From: Actinoallomurus sp045806665
Lineage (GTDB): Bacteria > Actinomycetota > Actinomycetes > Streptosporangiales > Streptosporangiaceae
Assembly: GCA_045806665.1 (NCBI GenBank)
Contig: JBJMIW010000144.1
Location: 1-25,893, forward strand
Direction: 5' to 3'
Length of the DNA stretch: 25,893 nt
Each line of letters starts with the position of its first letter. The stretch's first letter is position 1. This document shows, one piece after another, positions 16,407-23,939 of this stretch. The notes under the pieces are model-generated. The model saw nothing but the letters and a program-made list of their open reading frames with translations, ran no database searches and was not told the DNA's origin. Position numbers and translations under genes: made by a program.

Positions 16407-16955
16407 CTAACCGGCGACCGGCTCCTCCATGACGTCCAGCCGCGCGCTGGCCGACACCGCGTACAGCGCCCGCAGCGCCGCGCCGGCGTGGTTGCCCCAG
16501 TGGTTGAAGTAGCTGTACTGCCACCACCAGAGCGCCTCGAGCTTGCGGTCGGCGTCGTAGTGACGCAGCCCGTGCACCAGATCGCTGGCAACGTCGACAA
16601 GATCGTCCGACAGGCGGTACGCCGTGGTCTCGGCATCCTTGTACGGGTCGAAGACCTCGGCGTACTCATCGACGGCGGTCAGGCGCTCGGCGAGCCCCTG
16701 CCGGACCGCGTCGAGGTCCGGGTCCTCCCCGACATCCGGCTCCCAGTTGTCCGGCAGGATCACGTCGGTGCTGGCGCCGAGCTGTGCCCCGGCCAGCGCG
16801 ATCTGCGACACTTCGAGCAGCAACAGCGGCACCGTATGCCCCCCGGCCTCGCCACGCGCCACCGCGTTCAGACCGGTCAGGTAGTTCTCGGCGTGCTTCG
16901 CCACGCGGTCGGCAAGCGTCATCCAGCTGAGCTCAGACTTGCTGTCCTCAGACAT
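16407..16955 (-). CDS. DUF5063 domain-containing protein
   Basis: 182-residue soluble, acidic, mostly helical protein of unknown function, found next to recR in many actinobacteria. The family pattern is seen in LADRVAKHAENYLTGLNAVA, LPDNWEPDVGEDPDLDAVRQ, AEVFDPYKDAETTAYRLSDD and LEALWWWQYSYFNHWGNHAG. ATG 16955 has GGAGG 7 nt upstream and lies 8 bp inside the recR 3' end, so the two are coupled. No enzymatic residues can be claimed. Confidence 0.88.
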   Translation of the reverse strand: MSEDSKSELSWMTLADRVAKHAENYLTGLNAVARGEAGGHTVPLLLLEVSQIALAGAQLGASTDVILPDNWEPDVGEDPDLDAVRQGLAERLTAVDEYAEVFDPYKDAETTAYRLSDDLVDVASDLVHGLRHYDADRKLEALWWWQYSYFNHWGNHAGAALRALYAVSASARLDVMEEPVAG

Positions 16956-17547
16956 CGAGCAACCTCCGTCCTTCAAACGCGCGACCGAGCGTCACCTCGT
17001 CGGCGTATTCCAGGTCGCCTCCCACCGGCAATCCGCTGGCCAGCCGGGTGACGGTCAGACCCATCGGTTTCACGAGCCGGGCAAGATAAGTGGCGGTCGC
17101 CTCGCCTTCGAGGTTGGGATCGGTGGCGAGGATGAGTTCGGTGACCTCGCCGTCGGCGAGGCGCTGCATGAGCTCCCGGATGCGCAGATCCTCCGGGCCG
17201 ACGCCCTCGATGGGGCTGATCGCTCCGCCGAGCACGTGGTAGCGGCCGCGGAACTCACGCGTCTTCTCGATCGCGACGACGTCCTTCGGCTCCTCGACCA
17301 CGCAGATCACGTGAGTGTCGCGGCGAGCGTCGCGGCAGATCCGGCACTGCTCGGCCTCGGCGACGTTCCCGCAGACGTTGCAGAACCGGACCTTGTCCTT
17401 GACCTCCCGCAGCGCCTCGCTCAGCCGTGTGACGTCGGCGGGATCCGCGGCGAGCAGGTGGAAGGCGATCCGCTGTGCGCTCTTCGGCCCGACGCCGGGC
17501 AGCCTGCCCAACTCGTCGATGAGGTTCTGGACAACCCCTTCGTACAC
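16948..17547 (-). CDS. recR: Recombination mediator protein RecR
   Basis: 199 residues. Acts with RecO and RecF to load RecA on gapped DNA. The N-terminal helix-hairpin-helix is seen as LGRLPGVGPKSAQRIAFHLL. A four-Cys zinc finger follows (Cys56, 59, 68 and 71 in RFCNVCGNVAEAEQCRIC). The Toprim domain includes VICVVEEPKDVVAIEKT and LATDPNLEGEATATYLARL, and the C-terminal helix has RLASGLPVGGDLEYADEVTL. GTG 17547 follows a GGAGG. In the order ybaB-recR-DUF5063, with 216 bp between ybaB and recR in which nothing was recognised. Confidence 0.98.
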   Translation of the reverse strand: MYEGVVQNLIDELGRLPGVGPKSAQRIAFHLLAADPADVTRLSEALREVKDKVRFCNVCGNVAEAEQCRICRDARRDTHVICVVEEPKDVVAIEKTREFRGRYHVLGGAISPIEGVGPEDLRIRELMQRLADGEVTELILATDPNLEGEATATYLARLVKPMGLTVTRLASGLPVGGDLEYADEVTLGRAFEGRRLLDV

Positions 17548-17763
17548 GGTCCCTCCCTTCTCCTCGTCGACGCGCTCACTGGGAGCGCTGTCTCTGTGGA
17601 CGTACTCGTGGAGGCCGCTCGTGACGGGTGGACGCTCCCATGCGGCGCTCGGCGAGCATGAGCGACGTCCCCGGACGCTCTTCGAGACCTCCCGATCGAA
17701 GCACGCCCGGCGCGTGGCACGGCAGGTCGGCGGATACCACCGCCGGCGACCGGCCGCATCGGG

Positions 17764-18120
17764 TCACAGACCGGGCAGGCCCAATCCGCCACCCAGTCCA
17801 CCCAGTCCCTCGGTCAATGGTCCCATCTTCTCCTCCGCGAGATTCTGGGCCTCTTCGACCGCGTTGTGAATCGCCGCGAGCACCAGGTCGGCGACGGTCT
17901 CCGCGGTGTCCGCGGGGTCGTCCGGGTCGATCGCGGCCGGATCGATGAGGATCTTGATGACCTCGTTCTGCCCGTTGACCGTCGCGGTGACCAACCCGCC
18001 GCCGGCGGTGCCCTGGATCTCTGTCTCGACGAGTTCGCGCTGCAGGCTCATGAACTGCTCCTGCATACGCTGCGCCTGCTGCAGCATCTGCTGGATATTC
18101 GGCTGGCCACCGGGTTCCAC
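17764..18120 (-). CDS. ybaB: YbaB/EbfC family nucleoid-associated protein
   Basis: 118-residue small DNA-binding protein. The core is recognisable: NIQQMLQQAQRMQEQFMSLQ, then TAGGGLVTATVNGQNEVIKI and LIDPAAIDPDD. A Gly/Leu-rich tail follows (LGGLGGGLGLPGL), common in actinobacteria. GTG 18120 has GAGGAG 6 nt upstream. It lies between dnaX and recR, the conserved position of this gene. A 205-bp gap on the dnaX side holds nothing recognised. Confidence 0.95.
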   Translation of the reverse strand: MEPGGQPNIQQMLQQAQRMQEQFMSLQRELVETEIQGTAGGGLVTATVNGQNEVIKILIDPAAIDPDDPADTAETVADLVLAAIHNAVEEAQNLAEEKMGPLTEGLGGLGGGLGLPGL

Positions 18121-18325
18121 GGTGCTCTCCTCATTCGATCGTCCGTTGAGACGAGACTACGGGGTCCGACCGGGATCCGGTATGTGGCTCCGGACAACCG
18201 GTAACGGCCGCGTCATATCGTCTCCGGACGGGCGGCGAGGCCCGTACGCAGGGCTCGGTGAAGCCGCCGATCGACCGAGGTTCAGGGCGGGATGACCGCA
18301 GCGTTACCGAGCTTTTTGCCCGACG

Positions 18326-20410
18326 TCAGCTGTTGTCGAACTCCTGGATGACCTTTCCGCCGAGCACCTGCTCGATCAGGGCCATCCCGGTGAGCGCGGC
18401 CTCGATTCCCGCGTCCGCGTCGCCCTCCGGATCGACCTCGTCCGCCTCGTCCACGGGCTCCGGCGGTGGCGGCACCGGGCTGGGCGGCGGGACCGGCGCG
18501 GCGGCGGGCGACGGGGTCGTACGGGTCTCGCGGGGCGGCGCCGCCGGAGCGCCCCAGCCGCCCGGGTCCGGTGGCGGCGGTGCCGGTCGTGACGCCTGCC
18601 CCGAGCCGCCGTGGAGGACCGCGTCGATGCGCCAGTCCACGCCCAGGATCTCCTTGAGCGCATCGCGGAGGACGGCGTCCTTGCCCCCGCTGGTGAAGCC
18701 CCGTCGTTTGCCCTCGTTGGCGAACGCCAGCGTGAGCACCTCTCCCTGGAGAGAGGCGACCTCGACGCCCTCCATGAGGACGATCCACGCGACCTTGCTC
18801 CGCTGCTTGACCGCCTCCAGGATGTCGACCCACATCCGCCGGATCGCGGCCACGTCCACCCCGCCGGCCGGCGCTCCCGAGTCCCCGCTCGGCGCCGGCG
18901 TCGGCGACTCGACGGCGGGCGTCGACGGCCGTCCTGCCTCGGACGGCCGAGCGGGCACGGGCCAGTCCGCGCTGCCACCGGGCGCGTCGTCCCCGCGCCG
19001 TACGGGCGGGGACTGCTGTACGGCGGGCCTGCTCGGTCCCGCGGACGGCGACGGAACCCCGTCCGCGACGGGCGGGTTCGGCCGGTGAGCCTCGGCCGGA
19101 CCCGAGGACCGGTCCTGCGCAGCGGCGGACTGCGGCGGCCGCTGGGCGGGCGTGGGCTGCGGGTGGCTCTGGGCGGGGGCCGGCTTCGGGGAACTCTGGG
19201 CGACCGAGGGCTGCGACGGAGCTACGGGCGCGGCCGGAGCCTGACCCCCGATCGCGAAGCGGCGTTCGAGCCGCTCGAGACGGGTCAGCAGCGACGCCTC
19301 GTCCTGGTACGCGCCCGGAAGCAGGATCCGGGCGGAGATCAGCTCGAGCAGCAGCCGCGGCGACGTCGCCCCGCGCATCTCCGTCAGGCCGGTGTGCAGC
19401 AGGTCGGCGGCCCGCGTCAACTCGGCGAGCCCGAGCCGGGAGGCCTGCGCCTGCATCCGATCGAGCTCGTCCGGCGGCACGTCGAGCAGGCCCGTCGTAC
19501 CGGAGTCGGGGACGTTCGACAGGATGACGAGGTCGCGGAAGCGCTCGAGCAGGTCGGTGGCGAACCGCCGCGGGTCCTGCCCGCCCTCCATTACGCGGTC
19601 GATCGCCGCGAACACCGCCGCCCCGTCATGGGACGCCACCGCGTCCACGACCTCGTCGAGCAGCGACGCGTCGGTGTAGCCGAGCAGGGACACCGCGCGG
19701 GCGTACGTGATGCCCTCCTCGCCCGCGCCCGCCAGCAACTGGTCGAGGATCGACTCGGAGTCACGGGCGGATCCGGCCCCGGCGCGTACGACGAGCGGGA
19801 TCGCGGCCGGCTCGTACGGCACGCCCTCCTTCTGGAGGATGTCCTCGAGCAGCTCACGGAGGGTGCCCGGCGGGATCAGCCGGAACGGGTAGTGGTGGGT
19901 GCGCGACCGGATCGTCCCGATGACCTTCTCGGGCTCGGTCGTCGCGAAGATGAACTTCAGGTGCGGCGGCGGCTCCTCGACGAGCTTGAGCAGCGCGTTG
20001 AACCCTTCACGGGTCACCATGTGCGCCTCGTCGATGATGTAGATCTTGTAGCGCGCCGCCACGGGCGCGAAGAAGGCGCGCTCCCGCAGATCGCGGGCGT
20101 CGTCGACACCACCGTGGGACGCCGCGTCGATCTCGATGACGTCGATGTGACCGGTGCCGGACGGTCCCAGCGCCACACAGGAGTCGCACTCGCCGCACGG
20201 CTCAGGAGTCGGGCCCTGCTCGCAGTTCAGCGAGCGGGCGAGGATACGCGCGCTGGAGGTCTTGCCACAGCCGCGCGGGCCACTGAAGAGGTACGCGTGA
20301 TGGATGCGTCCGTTGCGCAGCGCCTGCTGAAGCGGCTCGGCGACGTGCTCCTGCCCCTTGAGCTCGGCGAACGTCGCCGGCCGGTACTTGCGGTAGAGAG
20401 CCAGACTCAT
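18326..20410 (-). CDS. dnaX: DNA polymerase III subunits gamma/tau
   Basis: Clamp-loader ATPase, 694 residues. From ATG 20410 it begins MSLALYRKYRPATFAELKGQ. Walker A is GPRGCGKT (44-51). The zinc site is Cys63, 72, 75 and 78. Walker B is IYIIDEAH (123-130), and the sensor region is SRTHHYPFRLIP (169-180). Domain III ends near 385. A long Pro/Ala/Ser/Gln-rich linker (about 400-540) joins a C-terminal domain containing RRMWVDILEAVKQRSKVAWI and LTLAFANEGKRRGF, and then a second Pro-rich stretch and an acidic end. An upstream start at 20449 would run into the SRP RNA and is rejected. No clear slippery site for gamma was seen. Confidence 0.97.
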   Translation of the reverse strand: MSLALYRKYRPATFAELKGQEHVAEPLQQALRNGRIHHAYLFSGPRGCGKTSSARILARSLNCEQGPTPEPCGECDSCVALGPSGTGHIDVIEIDAASHGGVDDARDLRERAFFAPVAARYKIYIIDEAHMVTREGFNALLKLVEEPPPHLKFIFATTEPEKVIGTIRSRTHHYPFRLIPPGTLRELLEDILQKEGVPYEPAAIPLVVRAGAGSARDSESILDQLLAGAGEEGITYARAVSLLGYTDASLLDEVVDAVASHDGAAVFAAIDRVMEGGQDPRRFATDLLERFRDLVILSNVPDSGTTGLLDVPPDELDRMQAQASRLGLAELTRAADLLHTGLTEMRGATSPRLLLELISARILLPGAYQDEASLLTRLERLERRFAIGGQAPAAPVAPSQPSVAQSSPKPAPAQSHPQPTPAQRPPQSAAAQDRSSGPAEAHRPNPPVADGVPSPSAGPSRPAVQQSPPVRRGDDAPGGSADWPVPARPSEAGRPSTPAVESPTPAPSGDSGAPAGGVDVAAIRRMWVDILEAVKQRSKVAWIVLMEGVEVASLQGEVLTLAFANEGKRRGFTSGGKDAVLRDALKEILGVDWRIDAVLHGGSGQASRPAPPPPDPGGWGAPAAPPRETRTTPSPAAAPVPPPSPVPPPPEPVDEADEVDPEGDADAGIEAALTGMALIEQVLGGKVIQEFDNS

Positions 20411-20431
20411 GGGGTTCGTCCTCGTCGAAAA

Positions 20432-20527
20432 GCAGAGGACCCCCCGCACACCCGTCAGAGCCTGTTTATCCTTGCTGCCTTCCGGCCCTGGGGAGGTTCA
20501 CAGGATGACGCCGTGCGAGGGGTCTGC
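20432..20527 (-). ncRNA. ffs: Signal recognition particle RNA (small bacterial type)
   Basis: On the minus strand the universally conserved SRP tip is present: GGGCCGGAAGGCAGCAAGG, in its usual bulged hairpin. The two ends pair over a long stem: GCAGACCCCTCGCAC at the 5' end with GTGTGCGGGGGGTCCTCTGC at the 3' end. This gives a molecule of about 96 nt, the usual size of the small SRP RNA. It lies just upstream of dnaX, as in many actinobacteria. Exact ends are set by the stem and could shift a few bases. Confidence 0.93.
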
Positions 20528-20578
20528 CCCCGAGTCTATGGCATCCGGCGTACGGCTTCGGCCCGTACGCTCTGCTTC

Positions 20579-20920
20579 ATGGCAGGCGATCTCCAGGGCA
20601 CGCGTTCACCGATCTTCCACATCGCCGAGCGGGCGGAATGGGAGGCCGCACGGGACGCCCGCCGCCCGTACGAGGTGTCCACCCGGGGCCGTACCCTGGC
20701 CGAGGAAGGCTTCATCCACGCCTCCCGCGACGAGGATCAGGTACGCGAGGTCCGGCGCGCCTTCTACGCCGACCTCGACGATCTCGTCCTCCTGGTCATC
20801 GATCCGGAGGGTCTGGACGTCCGGTACGAGCCCGTCGGCGACGACGTCTTCCCCCATATCTACGGCCCGATCCCGCCCAGGGCGGTCATCGAGGCTCGCG
20901 CAGTGCCTCAGACCCGGTAG
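20579..20920 (+). CDS. DUF952 family protein
   Basis: 113-residue cytoplasmic protein of unknown function. The family pattern is complete: IFHIAERAEWEAARDARRPY, AEEGFIHASRDEDQVREVRR, LVLLVIDPEGLDVRYEPV and FPHIYGPIPPRAVIEAR. The conserved Gly-Phe-Ile-His-x-Ser and Phe-Pro-His-Ile-Tyr-Gly blocks are intact. No ribosome site precedes ATG 20579, while a TACGCT sits about 8 bp upstream, so a leaderless transcript is possible. It is divergent from SRP RNA/dnaX and lies 10 bp before tRNA-Ser. Confidence 0.9.
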   Translation: MAGDLQGTRSPIFHIAERAEWEAARDARRPYEVSTRGRTLAEEGFIHASRDEDQVREVRRAFYADLDDLVLLVIDPEGLDVRYEPVGDDVFPHIYGPIPPRAVIEARAVPQTR

Positions 20921-20930
20921 GCTCTGCCGC

Positions 20931-21018
20931 GGAGGATTCGCCTAGTGGCCTAGGGCGCACGCTTGGAAAGCGTGTTGGGGGCAACCCCTCGCGAGTTCGA
21001 ATCTCGCATCCTCCGCCA
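20931..21018 (+). tRNA. tRNA-Ser (anticodon GGA)
   Basis: Class II tRNA of 88 nt with encoded CCA. The acceptor stem GGAGGAT pairs with ATCCTCC, with discriminator G. The anticodon arm reads ACGCTTGGAAAGCGT, with GGA in the loop. A long variable arm (GTTGGGGGCAACCCC) and the T arm GCGAGTTCGAATCTCGC complete it. Reads UCC and UCU. Accessory DNA begins about 60 bp past its 3' end. Confidence 0.97.
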
Positions 21019-21033
21019 CGCTGATCAGGCAAG

Positions 21034-21070
21034 ACGTCGGGCCGGCACCCCTGGGGTGCCGGCCCGACGT
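21034..21070 (+). terminator. Terminator of tRNA-Ser
   Basis: Perfect 18-bp inverted repeat around one base: ACGTCGGGCCGGCACCCC (21034-21051) and its complement (21053-21070). It lies 15 bp after the tRNA CCA end and 5 bp before the IS target duplication. Confidence 0.8.
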
Positions 21071-21150
21071 GCGTTCTAGGGCCTGTGTGGAGTTGTGATC
21101 TGGTGGGCCCCGGCCCGGGGTGGTCAGGGCCCTTGGAGTAGAACAGTGGG

Positions 21151-21567
21151 GTGTCTCGACCTCAACTTTCGGATGCTGAGTGGGAGTTCATTTCTCCGTT
21201 CCTGCCGGTCGGTGAGTACGGGCCGTACCCGGAGAACCTGCGGGCGCACTTCGAGGGTGTGGTGTGGCGGTTCAGGAACGGGGCGAAATGGCGGGAGTTG
21301 CCTGAACGATTCGGGCACTGGTCCACCGTTTACGGTCGGTTTCGGCAGTGGCGGGATGCCGGGGTGTTCACCGCGGTGTTCCAGGGTGCGATCGCCGAGG
21401 CGGCGAAGCGGGGCCTGGTGGACTTGTCGCTGGTCAGTGTGGACTCGACCACAGCTCGGGCCCATCATGATGCCGCAGGGATGATCATGGAGCCTGAAAC
21501 CCTGGACGCGATGGACAAGGCCGCCGCGGAAAAGGGGGCACCAGCGAGGAACAAGACGGGCAATTGA
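21151..21567 (+). CDS. IS5-family transposase, OrfA (N-terminal part)
   Basis: 138 residues from GTG 21151. It contains the DUF4096-type N-terminal domain (QLSDAEWEFISPFLPVG, VVWRFRNGAKWRELPERFG, WSTVYGRFRQWRDAGVF) and the first catalytic Asp in VSVDSTTARAHHDAAG. It ends at a TGA that overlaps a TTG in the -1 frame. Upstream, A-AAG-GGG (21531-21537) is a canonical -1 slippery heptamer in the right phase. Slipping there joins this part to OrfB and gives a full transposase of about 323 residues. Confidence 0.88.
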   Translation: MSRPQLSDAEWEFISPFLPVGEYGPYPENLRAHFEGVVWRFRNGAKWRELPERFGHWSTVYGRFRQWRDAGVFTAVFQGAIAEAAKRGLVDLSLVSVDSTTARAHHDAAGMIMEPETLDAMDKAAAEKGAPARNKTGN

Positions 21568-22121
21568 GCCCGGAGCGGGAGGAACGGCGACGCGGGCGTC
21601 GTCGCAGGGCCCGGCTCGCCACCGCTGACCTGGGACGTTCCCGCGGCGGACTGACCACCAAGACGCATCTGTCCTGCGTGCCGCAATGCCTGCCTCTCTC
21701 GCTCAAGATCACTGCGGGGCAGACCGGAGACAGTCCGCAGTTCATCCCCGTCCTGAACAAGATCCGCGTTCCCGGCCCGGTCGGCCGGCCCCGTACACGG
21801 CCTGACGCAGTCGCTGGCGACAAGGCGTACTCGTCTCGCAAGAATCGCTCCCACCTGCGCAAACGTGGGATCAAAGCGGTCATCCCCGAGAAGAAGGATC
21901 AGGCCGCCCACCGCAAGAACCGCGGCTCGCGCGGCGGACGGCCCATTACCTGGGACAAGCAGCTTTACAAGCTCCGCAACAGCGTCGAACGCACCATCAA
22001 CAAGATCAAGGACTGGCGCAGCCTCGCCGTCCGCTACGACAAAAAGCCTGAAAGCTACCAGGCCGGACTCGAATTATGCGCCGGCCTCCTCTGGATCCGA
22101 TACCTGGGATCACAATCTTGA
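21564..22121 (+). CDS. IS5-family transposase, OrfB (catalytic C-terminal part)
   Basis: Carries the remaining DDE residues: Asp in DAVAGDKAYSSRKN and Glu in LRNSVERTINKIKDWRSLA, with SRGGLTTKTHL and ITAGQTGDSPQF as family blocks. The frame is -1 relative to OrfA and is open well upstream of its nominal TTG, back past the slippery heptamer. It is therefore probably made only as an OrfA-OrfB fusion rather than from its own start. The stop at 22121 lies within the right terminal repeat. Confidence 0.88.
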   Translation: MSPEREERRRGRRRRARLATADLGRSRGGLTTKTHLSCVPQCLPLSLKITAGQTGDSPQFIPVLNKIRVPGPVGRPRTRPDAVAGDKAYSSRKNRSHLRKRGIKAVIPEKKDQAAHRKNRGSRGGRPITWDKQLYKLRNSVERTINKIKDWRSLAVRYDKKPESYQAGLELCAGLLWIRYLGSQS

Positions 22122-22207
22122 TCACAACTCCACACAGGCCCTAGTGGTCCTCTCTGGCAGGCTCGGCTTCAGAGGGGTTCGGCCCCTCTCGCGCACGAAG
22201 AGCGGTG

Positions 22208-22843
22208 TCAGGCGTCGGGAGACGTGGCGAAGGTTCGCACGTAGTCGATGGCTGCCCGCAACACGTCCTTTAGCGGAGTGATATCCCGAGTGACCTGAGC
22301 GAGCAGCATGCCGCCCTGGTAGGCGGAGAGGAGCAGATTGGCCAACCGAGAGGGATCGGCGTCAGCGCTGAGGCGGCCGAGTCGTTGCATCCGCTGAAGC
22401 CCGTCACGGAAGATGTTCCTCCACTGATCGAACACAGCCGCGAGTTGCTCGTGAACGTCAAGGTCCGTCTTGATGATCTCGCTCGCGAGGGAGCCGAGGC
22501 TGCAGCCTTCCTGGTAGGCGCGCTCGTACGCAATGAAGTAATCCGCCCACTTCCCAAAGGCGTCGAGGTTGTCGAAGTAGGCGAATTGTTCACTGCGATG
22601 GAATGTGAGGACGCGATCGGCCTGCCATGCAATGACGGCCAGGACGAGACTCTCCTTGGTCGGGAAGTAGTGGTTGAGCTGCGATCCACTGACACCGGCG
22701 GTACGGCGGAGCTGCTCGTTGTTCGTGGCGTGGACGCCCTTGGTGTAGATGAGATCCGCGGCCTGCTCCAGGATGCGGGCGCGCGTCGCCTGCCCCTTGG
22801 GCGTGAGCTCGTGAGGTGCTGGCGCTGCCGTAGTGGTGGTCAT
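22208..22843 (-). CDS. TetR/AcrR family regulator controlling the AhpD-like gene (intact copy)
   Basis: 211 residues. Helix-turn-helix: TRARILEQAADLIYTKGVHA, then QLRRTAGVSGSQLNHYFPTK. The C-terminal domain (YERAYQEGCSLGSLASEIIK, LLLSAYQGGMLLAQVTRD) is of the TetR_C type found in regulators of the YxaF/LmrA group, where the Cys in EGCxLG is common and may sense redox or electrophiles. ATG 22843 has no strong ribosome site. It is divergent from the AhpD-like gene and stops 63 bp from the IS right end. A closely similar but broken copy starts at 24171. Confidence 0.93.
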   Translation of the reverse strand: MTTTTAAPAPHELTPKGQATRARILEQAADLIYTKGVHATNNEQLRRTAGVSGSQLNHYFPTKESLVLAVIAWQADRVLTFHRSEQFAYFDNLDAFGKWADYFIAYERAYQEGCSLGSLASEIIKTDLDVHEQLAAVFDQWRNIFRDGLQRMQRLGRLSADADPSRLANLLLSAYQGGMLLAQVTRDITPLKDVLRAAIDYVRTFATSPDA

Positions 22844-22860
22844 GCTTCAAGGTACTCCAG

Positions 22861-22921
22861 ACTGGGCCTGACAGCCCAGTGGTCGATGACGTTAACTCTG
22901 AGAAGCGGGCCAGCGAGCCCA
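22861..22921 (+). promoter_or_regulatory. Promoter with paired TGGGC-N6-GCCCA operators (AhpD-like gene)
   Basis: Operator 1 is ACTGGGC-CTGACA-GCCCAGT (22861-22880), with the -35-like CTGACA as its spacer. A -10 TTAACT lies 18 bp on (22892-22897). Operator 2, CGGGC-N6-GCCCA (22906-22921), lies at the predicted start of transcription. The centres are 43 bp apart. The same arrangement recurs at 24192-24248. The adjacent TetR is the likely ligand. Confidence 0.75.
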
Positions 22922-22969
22922 AAAACTGGCGGAGTTCGTCGTCACCACAGCGACTGGACCTCTCCCGCA

Positions 22970-22994
22970 CGTCGAGCCCGGTCTGGGCTCGACG
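22970..22994 (+). other. Stable hairpin in the leader of the AhpD-like gene
   Basis: CGTCGAGCCC (22970-22979) and GGGCTCGACG (22985-22994) form a perfect 10-bp stem with a 5-nt loop, inside the predicted 5' leader and 36 nt before the start codon. No T-run follows, so it is not an ordinary terminator. It may stabilise the mRNA or be a further protein site. Confidence 0.6.
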
Positions 22995-23030
22995 ATGACC
23001 ATTCGCACACTCATCGGAGGCTGATCCGAC

Positions 23031-23579
23031 ATGTCACGGCTGACCGTTCCCGCTCCCGAGGACGTTCCCGTCGGTACGCAGGGCATCCTCGACAACGTGG
23101 GCACCATGTTCGGCTTCGTCCCGAACATGTTCAAGACCCTCGCGTCGAACCCGACCGTTCTTGACGTCGTGATGAGCTTGCAGGGCACCACGGCCCGGGT
23201 TCTGGACGCGAAGACCCGGCACACCATCGCCCTGGCCGTGTCGCACGCCAACGGCTGCTCGTACTGCCTGGCCATGCACAGCTACGTGTCGTCCAAACTC
23301 GGCGGCATGTCGAACGACGACATCACCCTGGCCCGCTCCGGCAGCTCGACCGATCCCAAGCGCGCCGCAGCCGCCCGCTTCGCCCAGCAGGTGGTCAACA
23401 GCCGCGGACAGGTCAGCGACGCCGAGCTTGCCGCCGTGCGAAGCGCCGGATACACCGACCCGCAAATCCTGGCCATCGTCACGGTCGCAGTGCAATTCCT
23501 GCTCACCAACTTCATCAACAACGTCAACCAGACCGACGTCGACATCCCCGCGGTCAGCGCGGCCGGGGCGTCCAGTTAA
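23031..23579 (+). CDS. Carboxymuconolactone decarboxylase / AhpD-like peroxidase-related protein
   Basis: 182-residue, all-helical protein of the CMD/AhpD family. The redox motif is CSYCLAMHS (Cys76, Cys79, His83), preceded by TRHTIALAVSHANG, exactly as in peroxidase-related AhpD-like proteins. The N-terminal part, LDNVGTMFGFVPNMFKTLAS, is also a family signature. It probably reduces peroxides or electrophiles with thiol partners, which fits control by a TetR with a conserved Cys. GGAGG at 23015-23019 is 11 nt from ATG 23031, a long spacing; no better start is visible. Confidence 0.92.
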   Translation: MSRLTVPAPEDVPVGTQGILDNVGTMFGFVPNMFKTLASNPTVLDVVMSLQGTTARVLDAKTRHTIALAVSHANGCSYCLAMHSYVSSKLGGMSNDDITLARSGSSTDPKRAAAARFAQQVVNSRGQVSDAELAAVRSAGYTDPQILAIVTVAVQFLLTNFINNVNQTDVDIPAVSAAGASS

Positions 23580-23603
23580 TCACCGGACCTAAGTCCCTAA
23601 CTG

Positions 23604-23745
23604 CCTAATGTCCTCATCTCGCCGGCGGACAAGGTACTGACCGTCGCCGAACTACAGGAGGCCGGGGTCAAGCGCATCAGCCTCGGTCCGGCGCTCTACG
23701 CCCATGCGATGGGTGCACTCGCCTCGCTGATTCATGAGGCGGGTC
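23604..23745 (+). pseudogene. Isocitrate lyase/PEP mutase family, C-terminal fragment
   Basis: Reads NVLISPADKVLTVAELQEAG, then VKRISLGPALYAHAMGALAS. This is the last strand-helix unit of the isocitrate lyase/phosphoenolpyruvate mutase barrel (V-x-E-L-x-x-A-G-V-x-R-I-S-L-G). No start or catalytic region is present. It begins directly after the AhpD-like gene and is cut off near HEAG by IS1380-type sequence. Confidence 0.7.
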
Positions 23746-23759
23746 ACAGGCGGGAGTTG

Positions 23760-23937
23760 ATTGATCATTTAGCAGCGAAGAGTGCTCCTGGTCTGGGAGA
23801 TTGCGGATTGTCGAGATCAACGATCTTCCAGAGCAGAGAGCACTCTTCGCGTGCACACTACCCCGAAGTGGTTGAAGGGGCTGGCGGTTCAGGTCGCCGG
23901 TCATGGCGTGGTCTCCCACGTTGGTACGGCGGGAGGA
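23760..23937 (+). mobile_element. 5' end of an IS1380-type transposase, truncated
   Basis: GTG 23851 starts VHTTPKWLKGLAVQVAGHGV and VSHVGTA, the characteristic N-terminus of actinobacterial IS1380-family transposases. After about 23937 the sequence switches to the 3' part of a TetR gene on the other strand, so the rest of the element is deleted. A large hairpin (23775-23850) directly precedes the start codon. Confidence 0.65.
23775..23850 (+). repeat. Large inverted repeat directly before the IS1380-type start codon
   Basis: GCGAAGAGTGCTC (23775-23787) is exactly complementary to GAGCACTCTTCGC (23838-23850). Further inside, TCTGG pairs with CCAGA. The right arm ends one base before GTG 23851. 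Such a structure in read-through transcripts could hide the start codon, as known for protection of other IS elements. Confidence 0.7.
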
Positions 23938-23939
23938 CG

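Larger units (their letters stand above)
21080..22140 (+). mobile_element. Complete IS5-family (IS427-group) insertion sequence
   Basis: 1061-bp element with perfect 21-bp terminal inverted repeats: GGCCTGTGTGGAGTTGTGATC at 21080-21100 and its exact complement at 22120-22140. They are flanked by direct repeats CTAG (21076-21079 and 22141-22144), the target duplication typical of the IS427 group. It encodes a transposase in two overlapping frames. Perfect ends and an undamaged coding region indicate recent insertion. The right repeat overlaps the transposase stop. Confidence 0.95.

Noticed and set aside
18611..20578. Long plus-strand open frame opposite dnaX that leads into DUF952
   Set aside because: It is the shadow of dnaX and the SRP RNA. 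DUF952 similarity begins only at ATG 20579.
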